From JACCZR01 sp035296565 (lineage in GTDB: Bacteria; Actinomycetota; Thermoleophilia; Solirubrobacterales; Thermoleophilaceae), in assembly GCA_035296565.1 (NCBI GenBank), contig DATHAQ010000015.1:62001-126000 (forward strand): a stretch of 64,000 nucleotides of DNA, in the 5' to 3' direction. This document shows, piece by piece, positions 24,247-32,167 of the stretch. The notes beneath the pieces were generated by a model, which was not told the DNA's origin, did not search any database, and saw nothing but the letters and a program-made list of their open reading frames with translations. The stretch's first letter is position 1. Every line of letters begins with the position of its first letter. A program made the translations under genes and the position numbers.

Positions 24247-24359
24247 ACCGTGCCGAGCGAGCGGTGCTCGGCCGGCCAACGCCCGGCCTGCGCTCCTCCG
24301 GTGACCGTACCGAGCGAGCGGTGCTCGGCCGGCCAACGCCCGGCCTGCGCTCCTCCGCT
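24246..24359 (+). repeat. 57-bp tandem duplication containing dispersed repeat copies C and D
   Basis: Two almost identical 57-base units (24246-24302 and 24303-24359) follow the galK stop. Each holds a full copy of the dispersed palindrome (24255-24296 and 24312-24353) with the core GGTGCTCGGCCGGCCAACG and the tail CCCGGCCTGCGCTCC, plus flanking GACCGT and CTCCG. The units differ at only a few bases, so the duplication is recent. Confidence 0.9.
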
Positions 24360-24373
24360 AGCCTGCGACGCCG

Positions 24374-24478
24374 ATGGACCGGCGCCTGGCCAACAAGAAC
24401 CTCCGCACGGGCCTGATCGCAGGTGCAATCTCGCTCATCGTGTTCGCCGCCTCGTTCTTCGTCGGCTTCATTTACTGA
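24374..24478 (+). CDS. 34-residue single-pass membrane protein
   Basis: ATG at 24374 opens a 34-codon frame: a basic start (MDRRLANKNLRTG) then one hydrophobic helix (LIAGAISLIVFAASFFVGF) and stop. Its TGA overlaps the ATG of the next small membrane protein (TGATG), which supports real translation. Short proteins of this shape occur beside cytochrome oxidase genes in actinobacteria, and the aa3 operon starts 1.4 kb downstream, so an oxidase assembly or accessory role is possible but unproven. Confidence 0.6.
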   Translation: MDRRLANKNLRTGLIAGAISLIVFAASFFVGFIY

Positions 24479-24711
24479 TGGCCGAGGAGGAGGCCGACGG
24501 GGCCGGGCTGGCGCCGGCGTCGGAGACGGTCCACCTCCCCGGGCCGACCTACCTGCCCGTGCTGGTGGCGGCGTTCACCTCGATCGCCCTGGTGGGCGTG
24601 GTCCTGAACTGGGTGGTCTTCGGCCTCGCCCTGGCCGTGCTGCTCTTCTGCATCGTCCGCTGGGTCCGCGACGTTCGCCGGGACGTCGCCGACCTGCCGC
24701 TCGAGCACTAG
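24478..24711 (+). CDS. Small two-helix membrane protein, possibly cytochrome oxidase subunit IV-like
   Basis: 77 residues from the ATG overlapping the previous stop: an acidic N-terminus, VHLPGPTYLPVLVAAFTSIA, then a second helix VVFGLALAVLLFCIVRW and a basic/acidic tail. HLPGPTYLPVLVA and the two-helix plan resemble the short actinobacterial CtaF/subunit IV-like proteins. The same frame is open upstream through the tandem repeat, but that part is repeat-derived. Assignment is tentative. Confidence 0.6.
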   Translation: MAEEEADGAGLAPASETVHLPGPTYLPVLVAAFTSIALVGVVLNWVVFGLALAVLLFCIVRWVRDVRRDVADLPLEH

Positions 24712-24721
24712 CCGGCGCGGC

Positions 24722-24940
24722 CTAGCCGCCCGGCCGCTCCTCGGCCTCTTCCAGCTTCTCCTTCTCGGCCTCCGCGCGCTCCTCGAGCTTCTCGCGCAGG
24801 TACTCCGCCCGCTCGGCGCGGCGGCCGTGGGTCTCGGCCTCATCCTCGTCGAGCGCCTCGCCTTCTCGCTTTCGCTCCTCCCGGACGCGCTCGAGCTGCG
24901 AGCGCCGAAGCTCGTCGGTCTCGGGATCCTCGTCGGGCAC
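24722..24940 (-). CDS. Small charged coiled-coil protein
   Basis: 72 residues from GTG at 24940, almost entirely Glu/Arg/Lys/Ala and strongly helical (RAERAEYLREKLEERAEAEK, then EKLEEAEERPGG). It begins two bases after the stop of the CBS-domain gene and is probably co-transcribed with it. No signal, no membrane segment, no known domain. Codon third positions are G/C-rich as in its neighbours. Function unknown; a partner or dimerisation factor for the CBS protein is a guess. Confidence 0.55.
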   Translation of the reverse strand: MPDEDPETDELRRSQLERVREERKREGEALDEDEAETHGRRAERAEYLREKLEERAEAEKEKLEEAEERPGG

Positions 24941-24942
24941 GG

Positions 24943-25359
24943 TCAGGAGGCGGTCGCGGCGTCCCTCGGCATCTGCGAGGTGGCGCCGTCGCTGACCCAG
25001 CAGCGAACGATGTCGCGCATGGAGAGGACGCCATGGACGTCGCCGCCGTCGACCACGATCAGGTGGCGAAAGCCTCCACGAACCATGGCCTCGGCCGCAT
25101 ACTCCAGCGACCAGGAGGGCTCGGCGAAGGTGAGATTCCTCGATAGGTGGTCGGCCACCTTCTCCTGGTCGGGGCTCTGTCCGGCGCCGACGGAGTCGAG
25201 CAGGTCGCGCTCGGTGAGGATGCCCGGGCCTGGCTGCTCGGGATCGACCACCACGGCGGCCCCCACGCCCCTGTCTGCCATGGCCTGCGCGGCTTCCCTG
25301 AGCGAGTGGCTGGGGCCCACCGTGAGCACCATCTCGCTCATCCCTTGCCGAACCTCCAT
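24943..25359 (-). CDS. Two-CBS-domain protein
   Basis: 138 residues consisting of a CBS pair: first domain LREAAQAMADRGVGAAVVVD with PGILTERDLL, second AAEAMVRGGFRHLIVVDGGD with GVLSMRDIVRCW. Such proteins bind adenine nucleotides and act as energy sensors. The ATG at 25359 follows a good GGGAGG site; the frame is open further upstream but sequence there is not domain-like. Divergent from the AraC-like gene, with two inverted repeats between them. The downstream coiled-coil protein is likely co-expressed. Confidence 0.88.
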   Translation of the reverse strand: MEVRQGMSEMVLTVGPSHSLREAAQAMADRGVGAAVVVDPEQPGPGILTERDLLDSVGAGQSPDQEKVADHLSRNLTFAEPSWSLEYAAEAMVRGGFRHLIVVDGGDVHGVLSMRDIVRCWVSDGATSQMPRDAATAS

Positions 25360-25372
25360 ACAACCTCCCTTC

Positions 25373-25433
25373 CGATCGTGACGATCGTCTCGAACATTAA
25401 CGGCTGATCCAAACGGGTACTCCCTCCGTACCC
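25373..25433. promoter_or_regulatory. Two palindromes in the CBS/AraC divergent region
   Basis: CGATCGTGACGATCG (25373-25387) is a perfect 15-base palindrome around one central base. At 25415-25433 GGGTAC and GTACCC form six-base arms around seven bases. They occupy the 83-base divergent gap and are the best operator candidates for the AraC-like regulator or for control of the CBS operon. Confidence 0.55.
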
Positions 25434-25442
25434 CGAAACGAA

Positions 25443-25817
25443 ATGTCCTTCGCCGCCAAACGCCAATCCACCATCGACCGCCGCCGCGCGCTCTATGAGG
25501 AGGCGGCCGAGATCCTCGAGCGCGAGTACGAGTCCGACCTGTCCCTCGACCGGATCGCCCTGCAGGTGGCCGCCTCCCGGCGTCAGCTGCAGCGCGCCTT
25601 CGCCGAGGCCGGGGAGACCAGCTTCCGCACCTACCTGCAGAAGGTCCGTATGTCAAAGGCTGCCGAGCTGCTGCAGGAGGGCGCGCTGCCGGTGAACCAG
25701 GTGGCTAGCTCGGTGGGCTACCGCCAGCCCGCGCAGTTCGCCAAGGCCTTCCGCCGCCACCACGGGGCCCCGCCATCGAGCTTCCGCTCGAACGGCCGGG
25801 CCCACGCCGCGGCCTAG
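25443..25817 (+). CDS. AraC-family regulator, DNA-binding domain only
   Basis: 124 residues that contain little beyond the double helix-turn-helix of AraC proteins: LSLDRIALQVAASRRQLQRAF as the first and LPVNQVASSVGYRQPAQFAKAF as the second, with FRTYLQKVRMSKAAELLQ between. There is no N-terminal sensor domain, so it may respond through a partner or act constitutively. Single gene, divergent from the CBS protein and 49 bases ahead of the cytochrome oxidase operon, which makes it a candidate regulator of either. Confidence 0.87.
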   Translation: MSFAAKRQSTIDRRRALYEEAAEILEREYESDLSLDRIALQVAASRRQLQRAFAEAGETSFRTYLQKVRMSKAAELLQEGALPVNQVASSVGYRQPAQFAKAFRRHHGAPPSSFRSNGRAHAAA

Positions 25818-25866
25818 CCAGCCCGCGCCACGCTCCTGGCGGCTGGACGCCCGCACGGGCAATAAC

Positions 25867-26640
25867 ATGCCGCGCGTGAAGGGCCACCCCCTCGCGCGCA
25901 TGATCACCTACTCGCTGATCGCGGCCGTCCTCGGTACGGTCGCGGTACTGCTGCTGGACTGGTTCCCGGTCGAGGCCTCCACGGCAGCGGGCTCGATCGA
26001 CAGGCTCTACGACGTCCTGTTGATCGCCTCGGTGCCGATCTTCGTCCTGGTGATGGCCGTGGCCATCTACTCCGTGATCAAGTTCCGGGCCAGGCCGGGC
26101 GACCTGGGCGACGGCGCCCCGATCCACGGAAACACCCGCCTGGAGATCCTGTGGGTGACCGTCCCGTTCATCATGGTCACCACGCTCGCGGTGTACGGCT
26201 GGCTGGTCCTCGACGACCTCGAGGCCAAGGAGCCGAACACGCTGGTGGTGGAGGTCCGGGCCCAGCAGTTCGCCTGGCGCTTCACCTATCCCGGCGAGGG
26301 CGGGCTGAAGGCCAATCAGCTCGTGCTGCCCAAGGACCGGCCGGTCGAGTTCCGCGTGACCACGAACGACGTCGTCCATGACTTCTGGGTCCCGCAGTTC
26401 CGCCTCAAGACCGACACGGTGCCCGGTCTCACCACCAAGCTGCGTGTCACGCCCAGCCGCCTGGGCCGATACGACGTGGTCTGCGCCGAGCTGTGCGGGA
26501 TCGGCCACTCGACCATGCGCCAGGCCGTGCGCGTCGTTCCCCAGAGCGAGTACTCCTCATGGGCCGCGAACGCCAGGAAGCAGCAGAAGACCGTGGGCGG
26601 CGAGACGCCCACTGAGCCCGAGAACCCGGGTAAGCAATGA
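25867..26640 (+). CDS. ctaC: Cytochrome c oxidase subunit II
   Basis: 257 residues. Two N-terminal helices (MITYSLIAAVLGTVAVLLL and LLIASVPIFVLVMAVAIYSV) anchor a periplasm-side cupredoxin domain whose dinuclear CuA site is complete: His171, Cys206, Glu208, Cys210, His214, Met217 in the HDFWVPQF and VVCAELCGIGHSTM segments. It receives electrons from cytochrome c and passes them to subunit I. First gene of the operon; the C-terminal tail is hydrophilic. ATG at 25867 precedes a basic segment as expected for a membrane protein start. Confidence 0.96.
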   Translation: MPRVKGHPLARMITYSLIAAVLGTVAVLLLDWFPVEASTAAGSIDRLYDVLLIASVPIFVLVMAVAIYSVIKFRARPGDLGDGAPIHGNTRLEILWVTVPFIMVTTLAVYGWLVLDDLEAKEPNTLVVEVRAQQFAWRFTYPGEGGLKANQLVLPKDRPVEFRVTTNDVVHDFWVPQFRLKTDTVPGLTTKLRVTPSRLGRYDVVCAELCGIGHSTMRQAVRVVPQSEYSSWAANARKQQKTVGGETPTEPENPGKQ

Positions 26641-26674
26641 GGTACTTTCGGGGCGTGTCCGCGAAGGTGGAAAC

Positions 26675-28579
26675 GTGACGCTGGCCGCCCGTCTCGCGGC
26701 GCCCGGGTGGTGGCGGGCCCTGATCTCGCAGCCGATCGGCTTCGCCGTGGCGCTCGGCCTCACGGTGGGCGTGCGGGCCCTCTACGGCTACGAGCCGGTA
26801 TTCGACTGGGAGGCGATCGTCACGGTCGCGATGATCGCCCTGCCGCTCGCCTTCCTGGTGGGCATCGGCTGCTTCGACTACTGGTTCCGGTGGGCGTCAG
26901 GTGCTCGCACCGTCCCCGAGGACCACTCCGGCCACGGCGCCCGTTCGTGGAAGGACTACTTCAAGGTCAACACCGACCACAAGGTCATCGGGATCCAGTA
27001 CATCTGCACGACCTTCTTCTTCTTCATCGCGGGCGGGCTGATGGCGATGGTGATGAGGGCCGAGTTGGCCCAACCGGGCACCCAGTTCGTCGAGCCCAAC
27101 ACCTACAACGGGCTCTTCAGCGTCCACGCGTCGCTGATGATCTTCCTGTTCATCATCCCGGTCTTCGCCGGGATCGCGAACTACGTGATCCCGCTGATGA
27201 TCGGCGCCCCGGACATGGCCTTCCCGCGCCTGAACGCGCTGTCGTTCTGGATGCTCCCCACGGCCGGCATCCTCATGCTGGCCTCCTTCTTCGCCGAGGG
27301 CGGCGCGTTCGCCACCGGCTGGACCGCCTACGCCCCCCTGTCGACCGAGACGCCGCTCGGGCAGACATTCTTCAATGTCGCGGTGCAGTTCGCGGGGGCG
27401 TCGTCTATCGCCACCGCGCTGAACTTCCTGGTGACGATCATCACCATGCGCGCGCCGGGCATGACGTTCTGGCGCATGCCATTGCTGGTGTGGGCCAACT
27501 TCACCACCTCGCTCCTGGTGGTCATCGCGACACCCTTCATCGCCGGCTCGCAGTTCTTCGTGCTCTTCGACCGCGCGCTGGGGACGCACTTCTTCGACCC
27601 CGCCGGCAGCGGCGACGTGCTCATGTATCAGCACGTCTTCTGGTTCTACTCCCACCCGGCCGTCTACATCATGATGCTCCCGGGCTTCGGGATCGTCTCG
27701 GAGGTGATCTCGGCCAATGCCAGGAAGCCGGTGTTCGGCTACAGGATGATGGCGTTCTCGCTGATGGCCATCGTGGTGCTCGGCTTCACCGTCTGGGCCC
27801 ACCACATGTTCGTGTCGGGCATGTTCAGCTGGCTGAGGGTGCCGATGATGATCACGACGATGCTCATCGCCGTCCCGACGGGCATCAAGATCTTCTCCTG
27901 GCTGGCGACCCTCTGGCGAGGGGTCATCCACCTCACCACGCCCATGTTGTTTGCCCTGGGCTTCATCACCATGTTCACCCTGGGCGGGATCAGCGGGATC
28001 ATGCTCGCGGTCATCCCGGTGGTGATCCACGTCTCGGACACCTACTTCGTGGTGGCGCACATCCACTACGTGCTGTTCGGCGGCTCGGTGTTCACGATCT
28101 TCGCCGGCATCTACCACTGGTTCCCGAAGATGACGGGGCGGATGTACGACGAGGGCCTGGGCAAGGTGCACTTCTGGCTCTCGTTCGTCTTCTTCAACCT
28201 CACCTTCGGCCCGATGCACTTCGTGGGCATCGACGGCATGCCGCGGCGGGTGGCCGACTACGCCGAGTCCTTCGCAACGCTCAACGTGATCATCTCCGTG
28301 TCGAGCTTCGTGTTCGGCCTGTCGTTCCTGGTCTTCCTCTACAACATCATCACCTCGTGGCGGAACGGTCCGAAGGCCGCGGCGAACCCGTGGCGAGCCC
28401 ACACGCTCGAGTGGCAGGTCTCCTCTCCCCCGCCCATCTTCAACTTCGACGAGGTCCCGACCGTGGTCGGAGGCCCCTACGAGTACGGGGTGCCGGGGGC
28501 GGTCCACGGCGTCTTCAAGGAGAAGAAGGGCGCAGCCGTGCCGGCCGGCGCGGGCGGCGCACCCCCTCCGTCTGAATGA
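26675..28579 (+). CDS. ctaD: Cytochrome c oxidase subunit I, N-terminally extended
   Basis: 634 residues, haem-copper oxidase catalytic subunit. Core signatures: NTYNGLFSVHASLMIFLFIIP (haem a His), FWFYSHPAVYIMMLPGFGIVSE (CuB His, crosslinked Tyr region) and HMFVSGMFSW, with VVAHIHYVLFGG for the haem ligands. Before the core there are about 100 extra residues with two more hydrophobic segments (ALISQPIGFAVALGLTVGV, IVTVAMIALPLAFLVGIG), so more than the usual 12 helices. GTG at 26675 follows AAGGTGG; the frame extends upstream antisense to nothing coding. Its stop overlaps the next ATG (ATGA). Confidence 0.95.
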   Translation: MTLAARLAAPGWWRALISQPIGFAVALGLTVGVRALYGYEPVFDWEAIVTVAMIALPLAFLVGIGCFDYWFRWASGARTVPEDHSGHGARSWKDYFKVNTDHKVIGIQYICTTFFFFIAGGLMAMVMRAELAQPGTQFVEPNTYNGLFSVHASLMIFLFIIPVFAGIANYVIPLMIGAPDMAFPRLNALSFWMLPTAGILMLASFFAEGGAFATGWTAYAPLSTETPLGQTFFNVAVQFAGASSIATALNFLVTIITMRAPGMTFWRMPLLVWANFTTSLLVVIATPFIAGSQFFVLFDRALGTHFFDPAGSGDVLMYQHVFWFYSHPAVYIMMLPGFGIVSEVISANARKPVFGYRMMAFSLMAIVVLGFTVWAHHMFVSGMFSWLRVPMMITTMLIAVPTGIKIFSWLATLWRGVIHLTTPMLFALGFITMFTLGGISGIMLAVIPVVIHVSDTYFVVAHIHYVLFGGSVFTIFAGIYHWFPKMTGRMYDEGLGKVHFWLSFVFFNLTFGPMHFVGIDGMPRRVADYAESFATLNVIISVSSFVFGLSFLVFLYNIITSWRNGPKAAANPWRAHTLEWQVSSPPPIFNFDEVPTVVGGPYEYGVPGAVHGVFKEKKGAAVPAGAGGAPPPSE

Positions 28580-29391
28580 GCGACGCCAAGCGCATACTCG
28601 TGGTGGCCAATGAGACCGTAGGCGGCACCGCGCTCATCGACGCGGTCAAGCGCCACGCCGACGCGGGCGCCGTCTCGGTACACGTCATCTGCCCGCAGAA
28701 CGCGCCCAAGCACGGCTACGTGATCTACGACAGCAACGTGCGCGAGGCCGCAGAGAACCGGCTCGACCTCACCCTCGCGCAGCTCGAGGAGATAGGCGTC
28801 GAGGCCACGGGCGAGGTCATGGACCCCGACCCCTACTCGGCGATCATGGACGCCGTCGGCGAGAACGACTACGACGAGATCATCGTCTCGACCCACCCCG
28901 AGACACGCTCGGGCTGGCTGCGCCAGGACCTCGTCACGCGCATCGCGAAGGACACCTCCTGCCCGGTGGAGCACGTGGTCGTGGACCTCGACGCCGATCG
29001 CGAGCACGGCAAGCGGGCGCTCGTGGTGGCAAACCAGACGGTGGGCGGCGAGGCGCTGATCAGGCAGCTCGAGGAGCTCTCCCAGGAGGAGGGCGAGCAC
29101 AACTTCGTGGTCATCGTGCCGGCCAACGAGAACGACGACGAGGGCGCGTCGCAGCGCCTGGCCTCCACGCTCAAGCGCCTGGAGGACGAGGGCCTCCAGG
29201 TGGTGGGGCAGGTAGCCCACGCCGACCCGTTCACGGCGATCCAGAACGCCCTTCAGTTCTACCCCGCCGACGAGATCGTGATCTCGACTTTCCCCGAGAC
29301 TCGCTCGGGCTGGCTTCGCTCGGACCTGATCAAGCGCGTTCAGGCCACCACCTCCAAGCCCGTGCACCACGTCGTGGCGGAGGAGGGCTAG
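28576..29391 (+). CDS. Duplicated universal-stress-like protein inside the oxidase operon
   Basis: 271 residues made of two similar halves. ILVVANETVGG (7-17) pairs with LVVANQTVGG (149-158), and HPETRSGWLRQDL (107-119) with FPETRSGWLRSDL (239-251). Each half looks like an alpha/beta nucleotide-binding fold of the Usp type, though the classical GxxGxxxxG ATP loop is not obvious. It overlaps ctaD by four bases and ctaE by one, so it is firmly part of the oxidase operon. A role in oxidase assembly or in coupling respiration to stress is inference only. No signal peptide, hence cytoplasmic. Confidence 0.8.
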   Translation: MSDAKRILVVANETVGGTALIDAVKRHADAGAVSVHVICPQNAPKHGYVIYDSNVREAAENRLDLTLAQLEEIGVEATGEVMDPDPYSAIMDAVGENDYDEIIVSTHPETRSGWLRQDLVTRIAKDTSCPVEHVVVDLDADREHGKRALVVANQTVGGEALIRQLEELSQEEGEHNFVVIVPANENDDEGASQRLASTLKRLEDEGLQVVGQVAHADPFTAIQNALQFYPADEIVISTFPETRSGWLRSDLIKRVQATTSKPVHHVVAEEG

Positions 29392-30017
29392 TGGAGTCAG
29401 CCAGCGTCGCCGTCGGCGGCACCCACGCCGACGAGCACGACGAGCACCACGGGCCTCCCGCCGCCAACCAGTCCTCGCGGCTGGAGTCGCAGTTCCTCGG
29501 GATGCTGCTTTTCATCATCTCCGAGGTCATGCTCTTCGGAGCGTTCTTCACGGCCTATTTCTTCATCAGGGTCGTGGGGGAGGCGCAGTGGCCGGCGCAG
29601 GGCGAGGAGCTGCCGGTTGCCATCGCCGGGGTCAACACCGCGATCCTGATCTCCTCGAGCTTCACGATGCACTGGGCGCTGGAGGGCGCGCGCAACGGCA
29701 ACCGCCGGGCGCTGCGGGCCGGGCTGGTGACCACCGTCGGCCTGGGCTTGACCTTCCTGACCGTCCAGATCAACGAGTACGTGCACATCGGCTTCTCCCC
29801 CGCCGACAACGCCCAGGGCTCGATCTTCTACGGCCTCACAGGTCTGCATGGCGCGCACGTGTTCGTCGGCCTGACGCTGCTCACTTTCGCGACGATCCGC
29901 GCCTTCCGTGGCCACTTCTCGATCAAGGAGCACCGCGGCGTCGAGGTGCCGGGCATCTACTGGCACTTCGTCGACATCATGTGGATCGTCGTCTACACGA
30001 CGATCTACATCCTGTGA
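29391..30017 (+). CDS. ctaE: Cytochrome c oxidase subunit III
   Basis: 208 residues with five hydrophobic helices after a His/Asp-rich cytoplasmic start (THADEHDEHHGPP). LGMLLFIISEVMLFGAFFTA, then QINEYVHIGFSP, GLHGAHVFVGLTLL and GIYWHFVDIMWIVVYTTIYI are typical of CoxC. The GTG begins on the last base of the preceding stop. It completes subunits II-I-III, so an aa3-type oxidase can be built from this locus. The His-rich N-terminus is unusual in extent but common in actinobacterial homologues. Confidence 0.95.
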   Translation: MESASVAVGGTHADEHDEHHGPPAANQSSRLESQFLGMLLFIISEVMLFGAFFTAYFFIRVVGEAQWPAQGEELPVAIAGVNTAILISSSFTMHWALEGARNGNRRALRAGLVTTVGLGLTFLTVQINEYVHIGFSPADNAQGSIFYGLTGLHGAHVFVGLTLLTFATIRAFRGHFSIKEHRGVEVPGIYWHFVDIMWIVVYTTIYIL

Positions 30018-30121
30018 TCAACCCGCTTCGCTCCGAACAGGAGGCCTTTCGCTTCCTGATCTACGTGGCGGTGGTGGTCGGGGTGATTGTCGCCATCGTG
30101 CTCATCCTGCGGGCGCTCTGA
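30014..30121 (+). CDS. 35-residue membrane protein of the oxidase operon
   Basis: GTG at 30014 overlaps the ctaE stop (GTGA) and gives NPLRSEQEAFRFLIYVAVVV followed by a continuous hydrophobic helix ending in LRAL. The single transmembrane helix with a short charged N-terminus is the shape of small accessory subunits of bacterial oxidases. It ends at the CTGA where the phosphatase gene seems to start. Position and overlap support translation; a specific role is not known. Confidence 0.7.
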   Translation: MINPLRSEQEAFRFLIYVAVVVGVIVAIVLILRAL

Positions 30122-30879
30122 GCTCGTCCGACCTGGAGCTGGCCGAGCGCGCGGCCCGCGCCGCGGGGGCGCTGTTGCTGGAGCGCTTCGGCGGGCCGGC
30201 CAGCGGGGTCGAGCAGAAGTCCTCGAGCACCGACATGGTCTCCGACGCCGACCGCGACGCCGAGGCGCTGGTGGTCGAGCTCCTGCGCTCCGAGCGCCCC
30301 GACGACGGGCTGCTCGGCGAGGAGGACGCCAGCCGCGAGGGCAGCAGCGGGCGACGCTGGGTGGTCGACCCCCTGGACGGCACCACGAACTACCTCTACG
30401 GCTTCCCCGCGTGGGCGGTGAGCGTCGCCGTGGAGGACGCCGACGGCGGTCTGGCGGGCGTGGTTCTCGACCCCGTGCGCGGTGACCTGTTCGCCGCAGA
30501 GCGGGGTCGTGGCCTGCGGTTGAACGGCGAGCCGGCGGGTGTGCGCGAGCCGGTGGCGGTCGAGCAGGCGCTGGTGGCCACCGGCTTCTCCTACGAGCGC
30601 CGGCGCCGTGCCGAGCAGGCCGAGGTGCTCACCGGCGTGCTGCCGCGGGTGCGCGACGTCCGCCGCGCGGGCGCCGCCGCGCTCGATCTGGCGATGGTGG
30701 CCGGCGGGCGGCTGGACGGCTACTACGAGCGCGGGCTGCGGCCCTGGGACTGGGCCGCGGGCCGCCTGGCGGTTGCCGAGGCCGGCGGCACGGTCGTGGA
30801 CCTGGAGGGCGAGCCGCTGGGGCTGGTGGCAGCCTCCACGCCGGAGCTGGCGGCCGAACTCGTCGGCCTCGTCGGCTAG
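30118..30879 (+). CDS. Inositol monophosphatase-family phosphatase
   Basis: 253 residues. The metal-binding motifs are complete: GEEDASREG (second-shell Glu), WVVDPLDGTTNYLYGFP (DPxDGTTN) and PWDWAAGRLAVAEAGG (WDxAAG). It would remove phosphate from inositol phosphate or a related compound with Mg2+. No ATG, GTG or TTG lies before the first helix LELAERAARAAGALLLERFG; the best start is CTG at 30118, overlapping the preceding stop as CTGA. A later TTG would remove the first helix. It closes the oxidase operon. Confidence 0.85.
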   Translation: MSSSDLELAERAARAAGALLLERFGGPASGVEQKSSSTDMVSDADRDAEALVVELLRSERPDDGLLGEEDASREGSSGRRWVVDPLDGTTNYLYGFPAWAVSVAVEDADGGLAGVVLDPVRGDLFAAERGRGLRLNGEPAGVREPVAVEQALVATGFSYERRRRAEQAEVLTGVLPRVRDVRRAGAAALDLAMVAGGRLDGYYERGLRPWDWAAGRLAVAEAGGTVVDLEGEPLGLVAASTPELAAELVGLVG

Positions 30880-30915
30880 CCTGGCCGCGCACCCTTCGTC
30901 GAAAGGCTCTTCGCG

Positions 30916-31386
30916 ATGACACGCCGTACAACGCTCGCTTGCCTGGCCGTCGTTTGCGCCGCCGTCGTGGCGGGCTGCGGCGGCCCCTCCAAGGAGGACT
31001 ACGCCCAGCAGGCCAACGGCATCTGCTCGCAGATACAGAAGGACCTGCAGGCGGTGAGCCAGAGTGGCCAGACCAACGACCCCAAGGAGATCAACAGCCG
31101 CACCGATCAGGCGGTGAAGGCGTTCTCGACGGGCGTCGACCGGATCAAGGGCCTCGACAAGCCCGACGGGGACGCCGGAGAGCAGGCGGAGCAGTTCACC
31201 GCGGCGTTCGAGAAGTTCCTGGAGCAGGACTACCGGCCGGGGGTCGAGAAGCTGCAGAAGGCCGTAAACAGCCGGGACCGCGAGCAGATCCGCAACGCCG
31301 CGCTGAGCCTGCGCAACATCAATACGCAGGACGTGAACCGCCTGGCCGGCCAGCTGGGCGTGACCGAGTGCGCCTCGGGCGCCTAG
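30916..31386 (+). CDS. Lipoprotein of unknown function
   Basis: 156 residues with a lipoprotein signal (MTRRTTLACLAVVCAAVVAGC; lipobox VAGC at Cys21). The mature part is hydrophilic and helical, beginning GGPSKEDYAQQANGICSQIQ and including two more cysteines (GICSQ, VTECA) that could pair. The YAxxANxICxxxxxxLxAV pattern is common in actinobacterial surface lipoproteins of no known role. Probably a monocistronic unit between the phosphatase and the convergent coiled-coil gene. Confidence 0.8.
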   Translation: MTRRTTLACLAVVCAAVVAGCGGPSKEDYAQQANGICSQIQKDLQAVSQSGQTNDPKEINSRTDQAVKAFSTGVDRIKGLDKPDGDAGEQAEQFTAAFEKFLEQDYRPGVEKLQKAVNSRDREQIRNAALSLRNINTQDVNRLAGQLGVTECASGA

Positions 31387-31393
31387 CCCGGGG

Positions 31394-32155
31394 CTAGTCC
31401 TGGCGTAGGCCCGCAAGGCGCTCGTCGGCCTGCTGGGCCGCGGCGGCGGCCTGCTCGAGCCGCTCCGTGGCGCGTTCCAGCGCATGCTGTGCGCGCTCGG
31501 CGTCCTTTCGCGCGGCCTGCACCTCGCGCTCGGCGTCCTCGCGGCGGGCGTCGAGCTTCTTCGCCTCGGCCTCCGCGGCCTTGAGCTTGTCGCGGCGCTG
31601 CTTGGCCTGCTCGCGCTCGGCGCTCTGCTTCTTCCTGCGCTCCCTCCCCTTGCCGCTCGGCTGCACCGCCCCGAGCGCCAGCTCGCCGAGGCCCGGCGCG
31701 TCGTGGTCGGAGGTCAGCCGCCCGCGCTCGAACTCGGCTCGCACCTCCTCGTCGAGGGCCACGGCGTGCAGCGTCTGGCGCGCGCGCTCGGTGGCCGGCT
31801 CGCTGAGCGACGTGCCGGCCTGCCCGGCCAGCGCCGAAGCGGCCCCGAGGGCCTCGCTCACCGCGGTGCGCTCGGCGTCGGTCGCCTCCCGCAGGTCGTC
31901 GGGGTCGGCGTCGCCGGCCACCAGCCGCTCCTGCGCTTCGCGCAGGGCGGCGCCGGCCTTCAACAGCCGCTCGCGCTGCTTGGGGGCCAGCTGGTTCAGC
32001 GCCCAGGCGGGCTGATTGGGCTTCTTCAGCGCCTTGACGGCGTCGGCGCCCTCCCGGTCGCCCTCGGAACGCAGCCGCTTGGCCAGCTCGTCGCGGCGCG
32101 CCACGAAGCCGTCGAAGTCTCCTGCGTAGACCTCGTCGAGGGCGTCCCGGTCCAC
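31394..32155 (-). CDS. Coiled-coil protein, conserved-hypothetical type
   Basis: 253 residues. The N-terminal 130 residues look like a folded helical domain found in several actinobacteria (YAGDFDGFVARRDELAKRLR, then LKKPNQPAWALNQLAP near residue 45); the rest is a charged Ala/Glu/Arg/Lys coiled coil with a basic centre (KGRERRKKQSAEREQAKQRR). The pattern KKPNQPAWALNQL is recognisable from family members annotated only as hypothetical. GTG at 32155. No membrane segment. A structural or DNA/envelope-associated role cannot be told apart. Confidence 0.75.
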   Translation of the reverse strand: MDRDALDEVYAGDFDGFVARRDELAKRLRSEGDREGADAVKALKKPNQPAWALNQLAPKQRERLLKAGAALREAQERLVAGDADPDDLREATDAERTAVSEALGAASALAGQAGTSLSEPATERARQTLHAVALDEEVRAEFERGRLTSDHDAPGLGELALGAVQPSGKGRERRKKQSAEREQAKQRRDKLKAAEAEAKKLDARREDAEREVQAARKDAERAQHALERATERLEQAAAAAQQADERLAGLRQD

Positions 32156-32167
32156 CCCGTGGCCTCC

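Noticed and set aside
26707..28575. Long frames on both strands over ctaD
   Set aside because: The ctaD frame has haem and copper ligands and continuous hydrophobic helices; the others are basic His/Arg/Asp-rich shadows.
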